Assembly: GCA_030549495.1 (NCBI GenBank)
Contig: JAUIRK010000922.1
Location: 124,001-188,000, forward strand
Reading direction: 5' to 3'
Source: Nectonema munidae
Taxonomy: Eukaryota > Nematomorpha > Nectonematoida > Nectonematidae
Length of the DNA stretch: 64,000 nucleotides
Of this stretch, positions 9,127 through 22,558 are shown one piece after another. The number at the start of each line of letters is the position of its first letter. Position 1 is the first letter of the stretch. The position numbers and the translations under genes are program-made. Under the pieces are notes generated by a model. It was not told where the DNA came from. It did not search any database and saw nothing but the letters and a program-made list of their open reading frames with translations.

Positions 9127-11081
9127 CCCTAGGATTACCAGTAAAATTATTATCCTTGTTATACAAGAGGGATCAATTGACCCCTTTTGAAATTATTCAT
9201 ATTTTTTATTTTTTTTACATGTATAAATACGAATTAGGGTTGTTGTAAAACACAAAAAAAAACTTTATTTATAAAATTGGTTATTTCATATCTGATAAAC
9301 ACATGCAACTCAGCTATCACACATAAAATGACTACACAAATCTTGGTGAATTTGATATCTTGATTTATCTCGATGTGTCTGTCGATGTCGGCGTAATAAA
9401 TCATCTTTCTGTCAATTTATAACAACAACATCGGAAAACTACTAAATACTTCCATTCTTTCCTTACACTCACACTCACTTTCACTTTTTTTCTTTTCAAT
9501 GAACGCTCGTGAAATTCTTGATTCTTTGACTTGTAATACGCACTCACTTTCATCTTCTGATGATGAAAATATGTCTTGTTACTACACAATATTTTAGATG
9601 TCTTTTTCGAACTTCTTTTCAAACAATTCAAAGTATCTTGACCTTTACTATAAAAGAGCTAAAAATAAAATGATAGAGATTTTGGTATAAAAGAAGAGGA
9701 TCTGTGTGCGTTTTTATTCCCTCTATTTTACGAGGAGTACTAAAAGGAAAAAAGAGCCCTTATATTATTTTTGGTCTAAAAATTAGGGCAGAAGTATTTT
9801 CAATGAAAAAGTATTTGAGATTTGACGATAAATCTTCAAGAGCAAGAAAACAGAATGATAAGTTTGCTGTCATCAGAGATATATGGGAAAGTGTTAATGA
9901 AAACTTTGGAAAGGCTTTTTTTCTTTTGAAGAGGTAACTTTACCTGTAAAACAAGGTGCAATTTCATTCAATACATGCCCCAAAAACCTGGAAAGATTGG
10001 AATAAAGTTTTGGGCCATTTGTGACAATAAGACATCATATGTTCTTAGGGCCATTCCCTATGAAGGGAAAGAAAATAGAGTGCACAAAAATCTTGGAGAG
10101 CATGTTGTTTTGCAGTTGATGAGACCTTATTTCAAAACTGGAATGAACATCACTACTGACAACTACTTCACTTCTTTAGAGTTGGCAAAAAAAACTTCAT
10201 AAAGAAAGATGCACTCTTGTTGGAATCGTGAAATCTAACAAAAAATAAATGACTTTTGCAAAAATGTCAAACTCAACTCCTTTGTATCAAAGTGTTTTTG
10301 CTTTCACTAAAGAGGGAAATTTTTTGCTTCTTATAAAGCTAAAACTTTCAAGCTAAAACTTTTTTTAAAAAAAGTTTTTAAAGAGCCTGTTTATCTTCTT
10401 TCTTCAATGCATGATAAACCTGAGATCGAAGAAGAAAACTTGAAAAAAGACGACCGCTATTCTGCACTACAGCAGTCAAAAAGGAGGTGTTGATTGGGAC
10501 AACAGAAAACTCCGATATTTTTCAACTAAATCATGTACACGTAGGTCGCCACTAGCTCTTTCTACAATTTGTTGGATAATTTAGTCTGTTTGAATACATA
10601 CATTATATGTAAAGATGTTCCCATTTATACTGATAAAATAGATCTTTTAAAGAAAGGAGAGAAAAAGAAAATGATTCGCAAGAAAAAGATATGAAAATCA
10701 GAATGAAAATCAAGGCAGTGCCGTACCTAGAAAGAGAGTGAAATGCGCTGTTTGTAAAAGCAAAAACACATGCAGAAGCTGTGAAAAAGTAGTTTGTAGA
10801 ACATGTTCAATATTCGTTTGTGAATAGTGCTTATAGTTTTATAAATAAACATTTTTTACACGTTTTCGTTGTTTTCTTACCTGTGGTCAAATGACCTCAC
10901 TCGGTACAAAAAGATATATCTACTTATCAAACCCGAAAATCAAAGGCATATAAAATTTTAAAAAATGTTTTTTATCATAAAAAAATTAGCTAATAAATTT
11001 CAAAAAATTTACAAAAAAAGCCTTTTGTCAATTTAGCATTAAAGTTGAAAAAGGATCTTCTTCCCTCTGGTACGTCTAGGG
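9127..11081 (+). mobile_element. piggyBac element with both ends, 1955 bp
   Basis: The element sits between two TTAA sites (9123-9126 and 11082-11085). The ends are inverted: CCCTAGGATTACCAG at the left, and CCCTAGACGTACCAG on the opposite strand at the right (12 of 15 equal). It contains a broken piggyBac transposase in the plus direction. Length, target site and ends fit a once-autonomous piggyBac. The family ends CCCTAG differ from those of the short MITEs in this window, so it is not their direct parent. Confidence 0.9.
9499..10826 (+). pseudogene. piggyBac transposase, broken
   Basis: The reading starts with ATG and an acidic N-terminus (SLSSSDDEN), then hits a stop at 9595-9597. The block with MKKYLRFDDKSS, KQNDKFAVIRDIWESVNENFGKAF is followed by a frame change. 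Next come KIGIKFWAICDNKTSYV and NITTDNYFTS, which carry two aspartates of the DDE/DDD catalytic set. Further on is KMSNSTPL-like sequence, then VYLLSSMHDKPEIE in a shifted frame. Near 10740-10826 is a cysteine-rich C-terminus (CAVCKSKNTCRSC...VVCRTCS) of the type that binds piggyBac ends. At least three frame breaks make it inactive. Confidence 0.85.
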
Positions 11082-11085
11082 TTAA

Positions 11086-12513
11086 AAGGAGTTCTTCAAA
11101 AATGGAAAAAACTGCTCATTCATTTTTAAGCAAAATTTAGAACATAAAAATCAGGGGTATAAATTAGTGACAAAAATCCACAACGTTATGCAAAATTTGG
11201 AGTAAAAATTAAAATAATTTAGATTTTAAATGATCGTTAGCAGCCATGTTTATTCCCCCTTTTAGAAGCTTTATACATTTCGAGGAATAAAAGAGTCAAA
11301 AAGGGTAAAAAAAAATTTAACGCGATACGATGACGATACGTGAGAAAAGCCCAATCCTTACGATTCCCGATTAATCCTGTCATCAAGGCGGGTTTATCAT
11401 TTCTATTTTTCAGGAATGCAGAATCATGTTTGACACCCCAGCTTTAAAATGCCTGTTATGTTATCATTCTGTGCCACAATGGGGCACTTGGGGTCGGTGT
11501 AATCCATGTAAGTTACGGATTCTAGAATAATCTAAAAAAAAATTAACGCCCTATAAATAGAGTTCCACTAGTGTCACCTCACTTAATCGATTCATTTGAA
11601 ATTGATGCTTAAAAGTGCGAGTTGATAAATTGAGATTTGAGATATAATTAAAAAAAATGGAGGATGCCTAGACTCCAGAAGGATAGATTTAAAATCGAAA
11701 TTTACAAATTTAAAAATAAAATAAATGGAAATATTGTAAATCACGGATACCATTTTGTTAAGATGGATTTATAATAAAATAAATTACTTGCAAAGTGGGG
11801 CAGCCGTGTAATCAAAATTTTATTAATCCATAGATGCCTTAATTTGATTAGAAAGTGTGGGATTAATGAAATTTTTGTGCATCAATTTACGAAAATTAAT
11901 TCATTTATTTTGTATTTTACTTAAAATATATTGCAATTCCATTATTGTATGTTTTTTTACCACAACAAAACCATCACACTTGAAAAATTCAATTTATCTC
12001 CAGTCATCGTTATAGAGCATGAGTGTTATAAAATCAACCTTTTTTTTAAATTCAATTTCTTCTCTTTTAGATTCCTTTTCTAGTTCTTGTTTATATAAAT
12101 AAGATATGTTTTGTAGTTGATGACTTTTGTGAATACTTTCTGTATGCTGATGATTTAGCGTCAGTTTTTAAAACTGCTTGTTCTTGTGATGTCTCTAAAA
12201 TCAACCTTTCTCTCATCTGTTTTTAACTGGTGTGAAATGAATAGTTCGAAACGGAATGTGGAGAATTAAAAATATATGCTTTTCTCGAAATCATTAAATA
12301 TGACATGCTCGTTAAATATTAATAGTTCTGAATTTTGGTATTTAGGTGTATGCTCGAAGAATAATTCTACCTAGTTTCAGAATATTAAAAGTTTTGTATT
12401 AGTTGCAAAAAAACAAGGCTAGACTAAAATAATAAATTTTTTTAAATTAAAAAAAATTAAAGCTTTCACCATAAATACTGTAATTTAAAATTTGAAGTTA
12501 AAAAGCATGATAC
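11086..12513. other. Non-coding AT-rich stretch
   Basis: No gene recognised. A weak reverse-transcriptase-like scrap (YADDLASVFKTA) on the plus strand at about 12137-12172 could be the last trace of a LINE, but it is too short to assign. Confidence 0.35.
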
Positions 12514-15500
12514 AATATAAACAGGGCCGGCCTTAAGGCACTGCGACCGATGCGGCCGCATTGGGCCCCGCGCTCTTTTTAGGCCCCGCAATATTATGTT
12601 TTGATAACTTTTATAAAAGCATATATGTTTTTACTTTAATAAATAACAACTTATTTAATTATAATACTTTTAAATATTTAATTTAATTTAATAACTTTAG
12701 TAAAATATTTTTTTTAAATAGATTTTTCGAATTATCTCTATAGTTTTTTAGAATTATTTTGCTCAATTTAAAAATAAAAAGTAATAAAGTATATAAAGTA
12801 AAAAAAGTAAAATTTTATAAAGTATAAAATAAATAAAAAGTATAGTGTTAAATGTCAATTATTATAATTATAATTATTTTTTTAATAAAAAATAGCTTAA
12901 ATTCCTAATAAGAGTTTTAACATGCTTTTTATTTAGAATATTTTAATAATTCTAAGATGCTGATTTTTTAAAATTAGTTCTCTTTATTTTAGAAGTTGCA
13001 TAGCGAAAATGGAAAAAAAGTTTCCAAAAAGATCAAGAGACATCGGCAGAAAGTATACATGTGGCTGAGAAAAAAAGATGAAGAAAAAAGCTAACGATAT
13101 TATGATTAATAAACAGAAAGGAGCCATAGATTTTTTTAAGAAACTAAATTTTGAAGGTGAAAACTTGCCTACTTCTAGTCAGATTTTGAAAAAAAATTGA
13201 AAAATCATCACAATGATTCATCAGTACCAGCTTGCTTTGATAATATATCAATAGAAAACTTTGATGATCCCGCCAATTGGCCTGAAAACATGGATAGATC
13301 TTCGATAGATTTTTTGTTACATAAAGGTCCAACTGAAATAATATTAGAAGATTTTCCTAAGAATAAAGATGGTAGACGATTTTCCAAATATCACTGCAAA
13401 CGAAAATTAAATAATGGAGAAAGTATTTTGCGACCTTGGTTAGTTTATTCTGTTTCAACAGATAAAAATTTTTGTTTTTACTGCCGACTTTTGGGGAAAC
13501 AGGGAAGCTTGTTTGTTAATAAAGGATTCAATCACTGGCCAACTTGTGGCATAAGGTTGGCAGAACATGAGAAGTCATCAGGGCATTTGGAAGCTATGGT
13601 TAGTTGCTGGGAAGCTGGCGCAAGACTAAGTAAAAAAAGTTGTATTGACAAAGTTCAACAAGAATTGCTTCATAATGAGACTAAGCGTTGGAGTAAAGTT
13701 TTTTAAAGATTAGCTGCAATTGTACAGTGTTTAGCCGAGCTTAATTTAGCTTTCAGAGGTTCTAATGAAAAAATTGGGGAACAAAATAATGGAAATTTTT
13801 TAGGTCTGGTAAAATTAGTTGCAAAGTTTGAACCAGTGATGGGGGAACATCTACGACGTGTAAAAAACTCTGAGATTCATGATCATTACTTAGGAAAAAG
13901 AATTCAAAATGAACTTGTTTCTACCTTAGCTAAAGCTGTTCAAAATGATATACTTGAAGATGTCAGGAACGCGATGTATTTTTCTGTAATTTTAGACTGT
14001 ACACCGGACATAAGTCATATTGAAAAGATGTCATTAACAATGAGGTATGTATCTGATGGAGTTAATTTAAAAAAATCAGTAGCTGTCTATGAACGTTTTA
14101 TTAAGTTTCTTCCTGTTGAAAGTACTTCTGGAAAAAACCTATGTAATGTTTTGGTAAATGTTCTTGAAAAATTTGGATTAAATGTTCAAAATATTCGTGG
14201 CCAAGGGTATGATAATGGCGCTAATATGAAAGGTGTTTACTCTGGAGTTCAAAAACGGCTTTTGGATATCAACAACCGAGCATTCTTTACTCCATGTGCA
14301 TGCCATAATTATAATCTACTTATAGCAGATATGACTAAATCATGCCCTGATGCGTTGAGTTTTTTTGGAGTTATTCAACGTGTATACTCAATATTTGCAG
14401 GATCTACAAAGAGATGGACACTGTTGAAAAAACACGTTCCAAATCTAACTCTGAAGCTTTTGTGCGAAACAAGGTGGGAGTGTAAAATTCATAGTGTCAA
14501 AGCACTTCGTTATCAGTTACCTGAAATTTGTGATGCGCTAGACGAGTTAGCGCAGAAAACTGATGACGCAATGTGCAAAAGCGAAGCAGAAACTCTGTAT
14601 GAATCACTGAAAAACTATAAATTTTTGGTGTCACTTGTGTTATGGTATGATGTACTTTTTCAAGTCAAAACTGTTAGTAAAGAAATGCAAAGTGAAAAAA
14701 TAGATTTAAGTTCTTCAATGGATTCATTTAACAAGGTGTTAACCTGGCTCAAAAACTTGAGAATTAACGGTTCTACCCATATTTTGATTGTGGCAAAAGA
14801 ATTGGCTGAAAACATGGAAGTCGATACGATCTTTCCAGTCAAGCGTCAGAAAAAAAGAAAGCGGTTTTTTGATGAAACTGCCAAAGATTACACCCCTAAC
14901 AATGATCAAGATGATTACAGAATAAATTGTTTTAACAGAATTATAGACACTGCAATCCAATCTTTAGAGCCAAGATTTGAACAGCTAAAATCAAATGTAA
15001 ATTTGTTTAGTTTTCTTTAGTTTTAAGAGCCTTCGACGTGATGATATACAAAAGCTTGCAAAAAATCTTGAACAAGCATTAACTTCTTCAATTGATCAGT
15101 CTACAGATATATGTGGAGTTGATATAGATGACGAAATCGGGTCATTAAAACATTTTTTACTAGACACAGACAAGACTCCAATAGAAATTTTAACTTATCT
15201 TTCTAATAACGAGAGATACACTGCCTTTCCTAACTACTTTGTTGAACTTAGAATTTTTTTGACAATTCCTGTGACTGTGGCATCTGCTGAAAGTTTTTCA
15301 CGTCTCAAATTAATCAAAACTTATTTAAGGTCAACAATAGATGAAGATAGATTGAACGACTTGGCCATACTTTCAATTGAGCGTGATCTTTGTAGAGATC
15401 AAAACTTTGATATTGTACATAATTTTGCTGAACGCAAAGTTCGCAAAATAAAGCTAATTGGATTTTTTAGTTAAAAAGATAAAATAAATTTTATGTATTT

Positions 15501-15560
15501 TTTAATTGCTTTTCGCTCATGCTAGGCCCCGCAATCACTAAGGCCAGCCATGAATATAAA
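12514..15560 (+). mobile_element. hAT element with exact 8-bp target duplication
   Basis: The element proper is 12522-15552, 3031 bp. It is flanked by AATATAAA on both sides (12514-12521 and 15553-15560). The ends are inverted: CAGGGCCGGCCTTA at the left, and CATGGCTGGCCTTA on the opposite strand at the right; a GGCCCCGC motif is repeated inside both ends. It carries a ZMYM1/TTF-type hAT transposase in the plus direction. The perfect duplication suggests a fairly recent insertion, although the transposase is already damaged. Confidence 0.94.
13009..15474 (+). pseudogene. hAT transposase of the ZMYM1 / TTF zinc-finger type, four breaks
   Basis: The reading starts with ATG and KKFPKRSRDI. A TTF-type zinc finger region follows (RPWLVYSVSTDKNFCFYCRL, then FNHWPTCGIRLAEHE). 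Next is the RNase H-like hAT core with VILDCTPDISHIEKMSL, then NIRGQGYDNGANMKG and PCACHNYNLLIADM, then LLCETRWECKIHSVKAL. The C-terminal dimerisation region has FLTIPVTVASAESFSRLKLIK and LNDLAILSIE. Breaks: a TGA soon after the start, a frame shift at the A-run near 13190, a TAA at 13704-13706, and a frame shift near 15015. Otherwise it is nearly complete, so the loss is recent. Confidence 0.9.
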
Positions 15561-18500
15561 TTAGTAGTAAGCGACATAATTTGAAAGAAACACTAAACGC
15601 TGTCTTGATTTTATGTAATATGAAAAACTTTTAAAAATTCGTAGGTGGTAAATTAAATAGATTTCATAAACAAAGGCTATATCTCGATTAAAGCTTTTCT
15701 TTAAAATTTTTGAGAAAAATATCTATTGAAGTTATAAATTTTTAAAAATAGAAAAAACAAACTATCATAAACAATTTAAATAAGTATGCATTAGAAGATT
15801 AAATTTTATTTCATTATTTATATAATGCAAAATTTCTTAAAATTCAAGATGGTGAAATATCTATAAAAAAATAAATATTTTCTATATATTAACAAATATT
15901 TATAGACGTTTAGGACATTTTTATATACGGGTTTTTTTAATAAATCAAGAAAAGAAAAATATAACAAGAAAATGATTCAAACATAAATAGACCGGTTTTA
16001 GACACACTGAAATTCATCATCCATATATAAATTGGAGTAAACAAAATTTTTCAAAAAAAATAAAAGACCAAAAATATTTCTCAAATATTTTGTTTTGAAA
16101 AAGAGTCTCGATTTTCGATAACTAGACCTAACTCAAATAATTATTTTACAACTTTACAAAAAAAAACTTCTTTTATATTTGTGTATAAGTATATCAATAT
16201 TTGTTTCAAAATTTGAAAATTGTCTTTTTATTATAACTTTTATAGCTGTTTTTCTCTCCTCTTTTTCAAGTGCTCCATATATTTCTTGTTATGATTTTTA
16301 GATAGCAATATTGCCTTTAGTTATTCCATTTTTCTTAATGATTAACTTCTCTTGACATTGATACTTCTATTTCTCCTCTCGAGAATCTCAAATCGGTTAG
16401 ACATAATGAAATCAATTTATAAATTATTATCATTTTTTACCCTATATTCGTCATGTTCTCTTGTACATGTATTGCTCCTCTATTTCTGCTGTAGTTTCCC
16501 TTCATATTCTAAAGGTAGCCAAAGTTATCCCATCACTTAAAAAGTTCTCTTTCTACATATAAATGATGTCATTTTATGAAAAGTTAGGGCTCGTAATCTC
16601 TAATCAATTTACATTTTTATCTTGCTGCTTTACTGAAAGTGGATTTACCCATTTTTATTTGATATGCTAATTTATTTTATAATTATAATTTCTCTCTAAC
16701 TTTTTTAGACCTTGCTGAAGATTTCCTGCTGAGACTTTTAATCATTTTAATCTAGTTTCTTGTCTATTGGATTTTTATATTGATTAGAATAATTTTGTGT
16801 CTATGCTTCATTCTTCTTTGTCTGGAGTTCCACAAGCATGAATTTTGTAAACCATTTTATTTTTTTTATATTTCAATTATCTCTCTTCATATATATCACA
16901 ATTTTTATTGGAGATGTTATCTTCTTTTTAAAACTAATATTATAATCCATGAAACTTCATATAAACAATTGCCTCAATGAAGATATTCCATTCTTGAATC
17001 TGCTTCCTCTAAATTATTGAAAATGCAAGCATACGATATTATCTAGTATGCATATCTTGATTCTTTCTTTTATATCAAAAATTTTTCTATTTCGAGGGTT
17101 GCACAAATTAAATTTCTAGATGTTATAACCTAGAATTTTTCATGGGCTCTACATATAAAATGTGTAATCCTGAAACTATTGCCTCTAAGTGCTCTATTTT
17201 TTAAAATGTGTCAATATCTTTCAATACAAGCTAAAAGTATAATCTATTATGCCTACATTTCTCGCCACATTAGGTATTAAAACTATACAGTTTTGAGCAA
17301 AATTTCAGCAGAGATTTTTCAAATTCATATATTCTAAATATATTAATCTTAATGTTTACCATATTAATACTCTTTTTTGGTGTTTTTTCAAATTGTTCAT
17401 TCAAATTTTTTTTTATTAGAAATAGAAAAAAAATTTATTGCAAAGAAAAAGTGTTCACAAAGAGAATGAATTTAGCTTCTCATAAACGATAAAAATTGCC
17501 AATTTCCTTTTTTTCCTCATAAAGACTTGTTTTGTAATTATATCCTTTGCCTAAAAATTAAAAAATAGGCTTAATTTTTCTAGTTTCTCTTTTAAAAAAT
17601 AATTTTGCCTGATACCAAATCTTTTTAACTTTTTGAATCGTTTTAAATATATATTCAATGACTCTTCTATTATATCTGTTTACTTCATACGTGTACATTT
17701 TTTGAGATTGAACATTTCGATGGTAATTTTAAACACCATATGCTCGTTACTTTTTTGCATGTTCAAATAACCTATCTGCGTAAACATTTATTCTATGAAG
17801 AATGTCACAATACGATTTTTTCAGTTTTATAATAAAAAAAATTCTGAAAATTATTATGTGATATTTTAAAATTATAAAACTTTCAACACAATTATGTGTT
17901 TTAATTTCAATACCTTTTATGGGGTGAGACATTTTACCCAAATACACTCATTATAATAAAATTAAAAAATAATTTAAACATTAAAATTATTTGATTATTT
18001 ATTTGGTTGGTTGGATATCAAAGCTCTTTCTGCTGTAAGGCTATATGCTTGAGATCGTTAATCACAGATTTTGTCATTTTGTTTTTAAGAGTCGAGAGCC
18101 ATTAGGATTAAACTTCAACTATTAAGCTGAAAGGTCGACAATAAAAATCATTGAGGCTCAGATTTTTTATTTGTTAAATAAGAATAAATTTCAATATTAT
18201 TTATATACAAACAAAAACTTAAAATAGCTATATAGAATAATATTTTATTATATATATAGCTAATTTTATAGGTAGGCATTCAATTTTTTTTAAATTAAAA
18301 TTGTTTATATTATAATAATAACTTAAAATAAAATATTTATTTTTTAATAGTAATTTTGATAACACAAAATAATTTTTTAATTTAATATGTGTAGCCTAGA
18401 AACACAATGAGTGACATAAAAATATATAACAATACTTTATTGCCAGCTAAGTTTTATTTTAAGTATTTATTTAATATTATTTTTAATTTCAAGTTTTTAT

Positions 18501-19400
18501 TTGTGTGTATTTGGGTAAAAAGTCAAACCGCATTTTGTTTTATTCTAAAAATAGTTTAAAAAAACAAAATTTTTAAGGTAACAATAACTATAACGAAGTT
18601 AATTTTAGCAATTACGATCCTAAGTCTAGTATGTATGCAATGGCGAATTCAGAGGGAAGGGGTCACTAAGCAATAGCCCTCTTTCTTAAAATGAAATATC
18701 AATCCTTTATATTTGTTTGAATTCCAATCTATTTTAAATAGTTTTAATGTGATACGAATTACCTTTTAAAAGATTCGAACAAGTTTTATTTTTTCTTTAA
18801 TTCAAAATGTCTTCCTTTATCTAAAATTTGGAACTATTTCATAAAAGATGAAAAAAGTGTGCAGCAATAGCATATAACATTTGCAAGAAACTCTAAAGTG
18901 TAAAGAAATCTCATATTCAAAAGTTCATTTAATTAACGTTGAAGAAATATTACACTCTTCTAAAAAGTTGACCAAAAATATTTAAAACTCTTAACTAAAA
19001 AATTAATAGTAGAAATATCCTTATTAGCTAGTAAAGATGCATTAAATTTCTGTTGCATTCATAAAGAAAATTTAGCTATTAATAATTACGATATGCTACA
19101 TTCTATGTTTTGACACAATGGTAAAAAATATGGTAATAAAGTTTAATAAAAAAAAGTTAGAACTTCTTTTTGTATTTTAAAAAAAAAGTAGAAAATGATG
19201 TTCGGTATTCTTTCTCTTTGGATGAATTTACATCTTTACAAAATCAAAGATACTTAACCTTTAATATTATCTGGTAATGAAAACTTTTGGTGTCTTTCTA
19301 TAGTTAAAATTTTGATTCTGTAAATTCCTTCAAGATATAGTTTCAAAGGCTGAAAGAATTTAATCTGAGAGAAAGATAAAGTTGCTCGCATTATAGACGG
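15561..19400. other. Long AT-rich stretch without recognised genes
   Basis: Several short open frames are dominated by Phe, Leu, Ile, Ser and Lys and look like translated T- or A-rich DNA. No splice-linked exons, RNA genes or transposon proteins were recognised. Confidence 0.5.
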
Positions 19401-19419
19401 CGAAGTAATAATCCTAAAA

Positions 19420-20130
19420 TTTAGGAAAGTAGTTGAATGTTATCATCAAGTATGTGTTGCTCATATAATTCATCTTGCTGTATAAGATGTATTGTACTCC
19501 ACAAAAAATACTTTTGAAGCTGAAAATTGAGAAAGCTAATCTGAAGTAGAAAGTCAAATTGAAGAAATTTTAATGGAAAAGAAATTAAATTAATTTTTGA
19601 TTGTAAAACAAGATGTAACACTCTTCTCCATATGATATTGCGTTTTATTCTATTGAAAAATTGAATCAATAAAGCTTTACGTGTCATAGTATCTTTTGAA
19701 GTAGTTTATGATGATGAAGAATGATGTTTTTTTAGAAAAACTTTAAATTTTTGCAACCTTTGAAAACAGTTTTCAAGCTTGTATCCTGTCGGAATGCAAA
19801 TCTTCTTAAAACAGAAAGAGGTCCCAGCAAAGTGACAAAAATTTTCTTTTGATTTGTATAATAAACTTTTTCCAACAGTAAAAACTTGTAAAAGTCGGAT
19901 TGAAGTATCCAATTCTGGAGTAACTGAAACTCAAACATCATTGAAGCGTTCTGAAGAAGAAATACTTGAAGAGTTCTATATTTTAATTCTTCAAAGAAAG
20001 TAAATTAAAATTAAATGTGAAAAACTCGATAAATTGCAAACTGCTCTATACCCAGTCAAACCAAAGGCCGAAAGTGAAAGATCAGTTTCTGTAGCTGGTT
20101 TTTTTCATATCTTCCATGTTTTTTAACATG
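19420..20130 (+). pseudogene. Decayed hAT transposase fragment
   Basis: The plus strand gives scattered hAT blocks with many stops. They are ECYHQVCVAHIIHLAV (compare CxAHxLNLAV of hAT cores), TRCNTLLHMILRFILLKN (compare TRWNS...L..F..LK) and LYPVKPKAESERSVSVAGFF (compare the dimerisation block YP..SAESERVFS.AG). No ends or target duplication are seen. The order and spacing support one old element. Confidence 0.6.
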
Positions 20131-20134
20131 AAAA

Positions 20135-21552
20135 TTTGTAACTTAGTTTTATAATTGATATTCATATTTCAATGAAGAGCACTATATAAGGACTCACTTG
20201 GAAAAAAACTGAATACGCTAAATTTTTATGAATCTAAAATACGTAATGGATGTAAAAATTATCAAATTACAATTTGACAAAAGACGAAAAGAAATATTCA
20301 AAAAAATAGACAAGTAGAATATATTGACGTTGTTATAACTTTGAATCGTAAAATGTAAATTTCTTCTTGAGTCATGGTCCTGCATTGATAGATCATTTTT
20401 CAAATATAAAAAGTGTACAATCATTTTCTATAAAAATATTTATTTATAAAGTATATATAAGGATTATTTAAAAATATATCGCAATATGTTAAGAGGTTTG
20501 AATGGAAATGTAACTGAAACTTTGGACTACGTAAAATTGATATATAAATGACAATAACTCAAGGTTGGTGGGGTGAAGATAAAGAATGTATTGTTAGGCT
20601 AAAAAGAGAACGCTTGAATAAGTCCAAGAGTCATGTCTCGTTTCCTTCTGTAACTAAATCTGAGGATTGATCTTCAGATGTTGTCAGCCCAGCAGAAGCT
20701 AATTCAACAACCTAAATAAGTAAAATGCAATGTAGCATTAATTCTTAGATTTAAAAAGTCTAGTGGAAGATTGTTTATAGTTTCTGAAAGTAGGGAGTTC
20801 ATAGATTCTCTGTATTTAAATGGTAGTCTAAAAAAGTGGCCTTGTCATGATCATTGCATTAGAAAAATCTCTTTCCAACATAAGAATTTTCCTTTTCCAA
20901 TGAAACTTCTAACTCAAATCGACATCATATTTGATCAGACTTCCATTTGTTTTATTGTACCCTTCGATATCTTCAAGATCATAAATTTAGGTCTTTCTAA
21001 GAGAATTTATTTCTGAAACATATTTTTCTCATAAGTGGAATGCTTGAATGGAACAATTAAAACGCAAATAAATTATGTTCATAGGCCAATAATGACATTA
21101 ACATGTAAAAAAACTGAGGCAAAGTTCTTAGGAAGCAGAGAGGGGAGAGGGCACGTTGTAGCCTTTATGTACGCCAGTCCAAAATTTCATAACTTTCATC
21201 AAAAAATAAAGTGTAGAACAGAAGTTGACTTAATGTGAAAAAAAAAATAAAATCTCCTATTATATAAATTTTAATCTAGGAAGAAAGCATTTTTAAATAT
21301 CCGTATCAAATAAGAAAATCAACAATGTGGAATATGAGTCAAAGTCGGAATATTTGGAGAACGTAAGTTTCCGGATGTTAATAACCTATAGTGAATTGGG
21401 TGTAGAAACAAGCAACAAAAAAGGAATTGAATGAGTTGATCAGTTCAAATTACTTAAATACAATTAGTTACCTTGACGATTTAGCTGGGGTATAACTATA
21501 TTACCTTTGAATTCATATATTTAATTGGATGAAAATTTCGATGCGTTGTGTA
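20135..21552. other. Non-coding AT-rich stretch
   Basis: No gene is recognised with confidence. A short plus-strand frame at about 21070-21130 resembles part of the BTBD10-like last exon (see findings). Confidence 0.4.
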
Positions 21553-21556
21553 TTAA

Positions 21557-21670
21557 CCCATTTAGTACGATTGTTCCCAAAAAACGTAGACGAACTCTTG
21601 TATTGAATAGAATTAATTAGAGACTACTTAAGACGTTTGTGTTCTCTTTGGGAACATTGAAACTAAAGGG
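21557..21670. mobile_element. TTAA-type MITE, 114 bp, diverged
   Basis: The left end is TTAA followed by CCCATTTAGTACGATTGTTC. The right end on the opposite strand reads CCCTTTAGTTTCAATGTTCC. The right flank is TAAT instead of TTAA. The ends share CCCATTTA and GTTCC with the 130-bp MITEs at 8107 and 34627, so it is probably a related subfamily. Confidence 0.65.
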
Positions 21671-22558
21671 TAATTTATTATTTAACCTTATTAATTGTAC
21701 TATTTAGCATGCTTGCTTACTTTACCCTAATTAATGATCAAATTTGCAACTATATATATATATATATAACATTTTTAGTTCTATTTTCTCTTTTTCAAAT
21801 TATATTTTGTCCTTTTACAATTATATTTTGTCTCTTTGCAATTTTGTTTCCTTTAATTTTATTAAATGTTTGTTTTCATTTGTTATATTCATAAAACTTT
21901 GACATGTAATGTCTTTAATTTTTTGACTATTTAATTAAACAATGGATTTTTTTCTTTTTTTTGGATTGATCTATGTACTCTTTTTAATAGTTCTATGTAC
22001 TATTAAATTTTAGCTTTTTAGTTTAAATTTTATACGTTTTTTATTTTGTTATTTTTGTTTATAACTTTTTTGTTTCTTGACCAGTTTAGACAAGTGACAT
22101 GTCAAATTAAAGCCTTAACTAAGATTATTGATTTTACTTAGAAAATTAGTCATTTTCGGCTTTTTAAACATGATTCAACTGTATCACATTATATAAACTC
22201 AAAAAAAATAACCCTGAAGAGCTTAAAGGTCATCTTTTTGATGCTTTGAGAACATGAAAAAGCCGTGTAAAATTGATTGTTTATATAGCTTGAGTACTTA
22301 GGTATCATGAAAAGTTCTGTTTTTGAAAATAAAGTTACACAATGCTTTTGATTTTGTTTTGAATGAAATTTTTACAAAATATCAAATCTTTATAGATTAT
22401 GATATTTATAAACATAACCACATAGTGGGGAGAACTATGGAGGCATTTTTATATATGCTCCCATTTGTATGTTTAAAGTGGATGATAATAATTTTAAGGA
22501 GGCATACACTGAAGTTAGTTAGCATTTGTGCGTTTAGAAGAGTTGATATTAATTTGAA

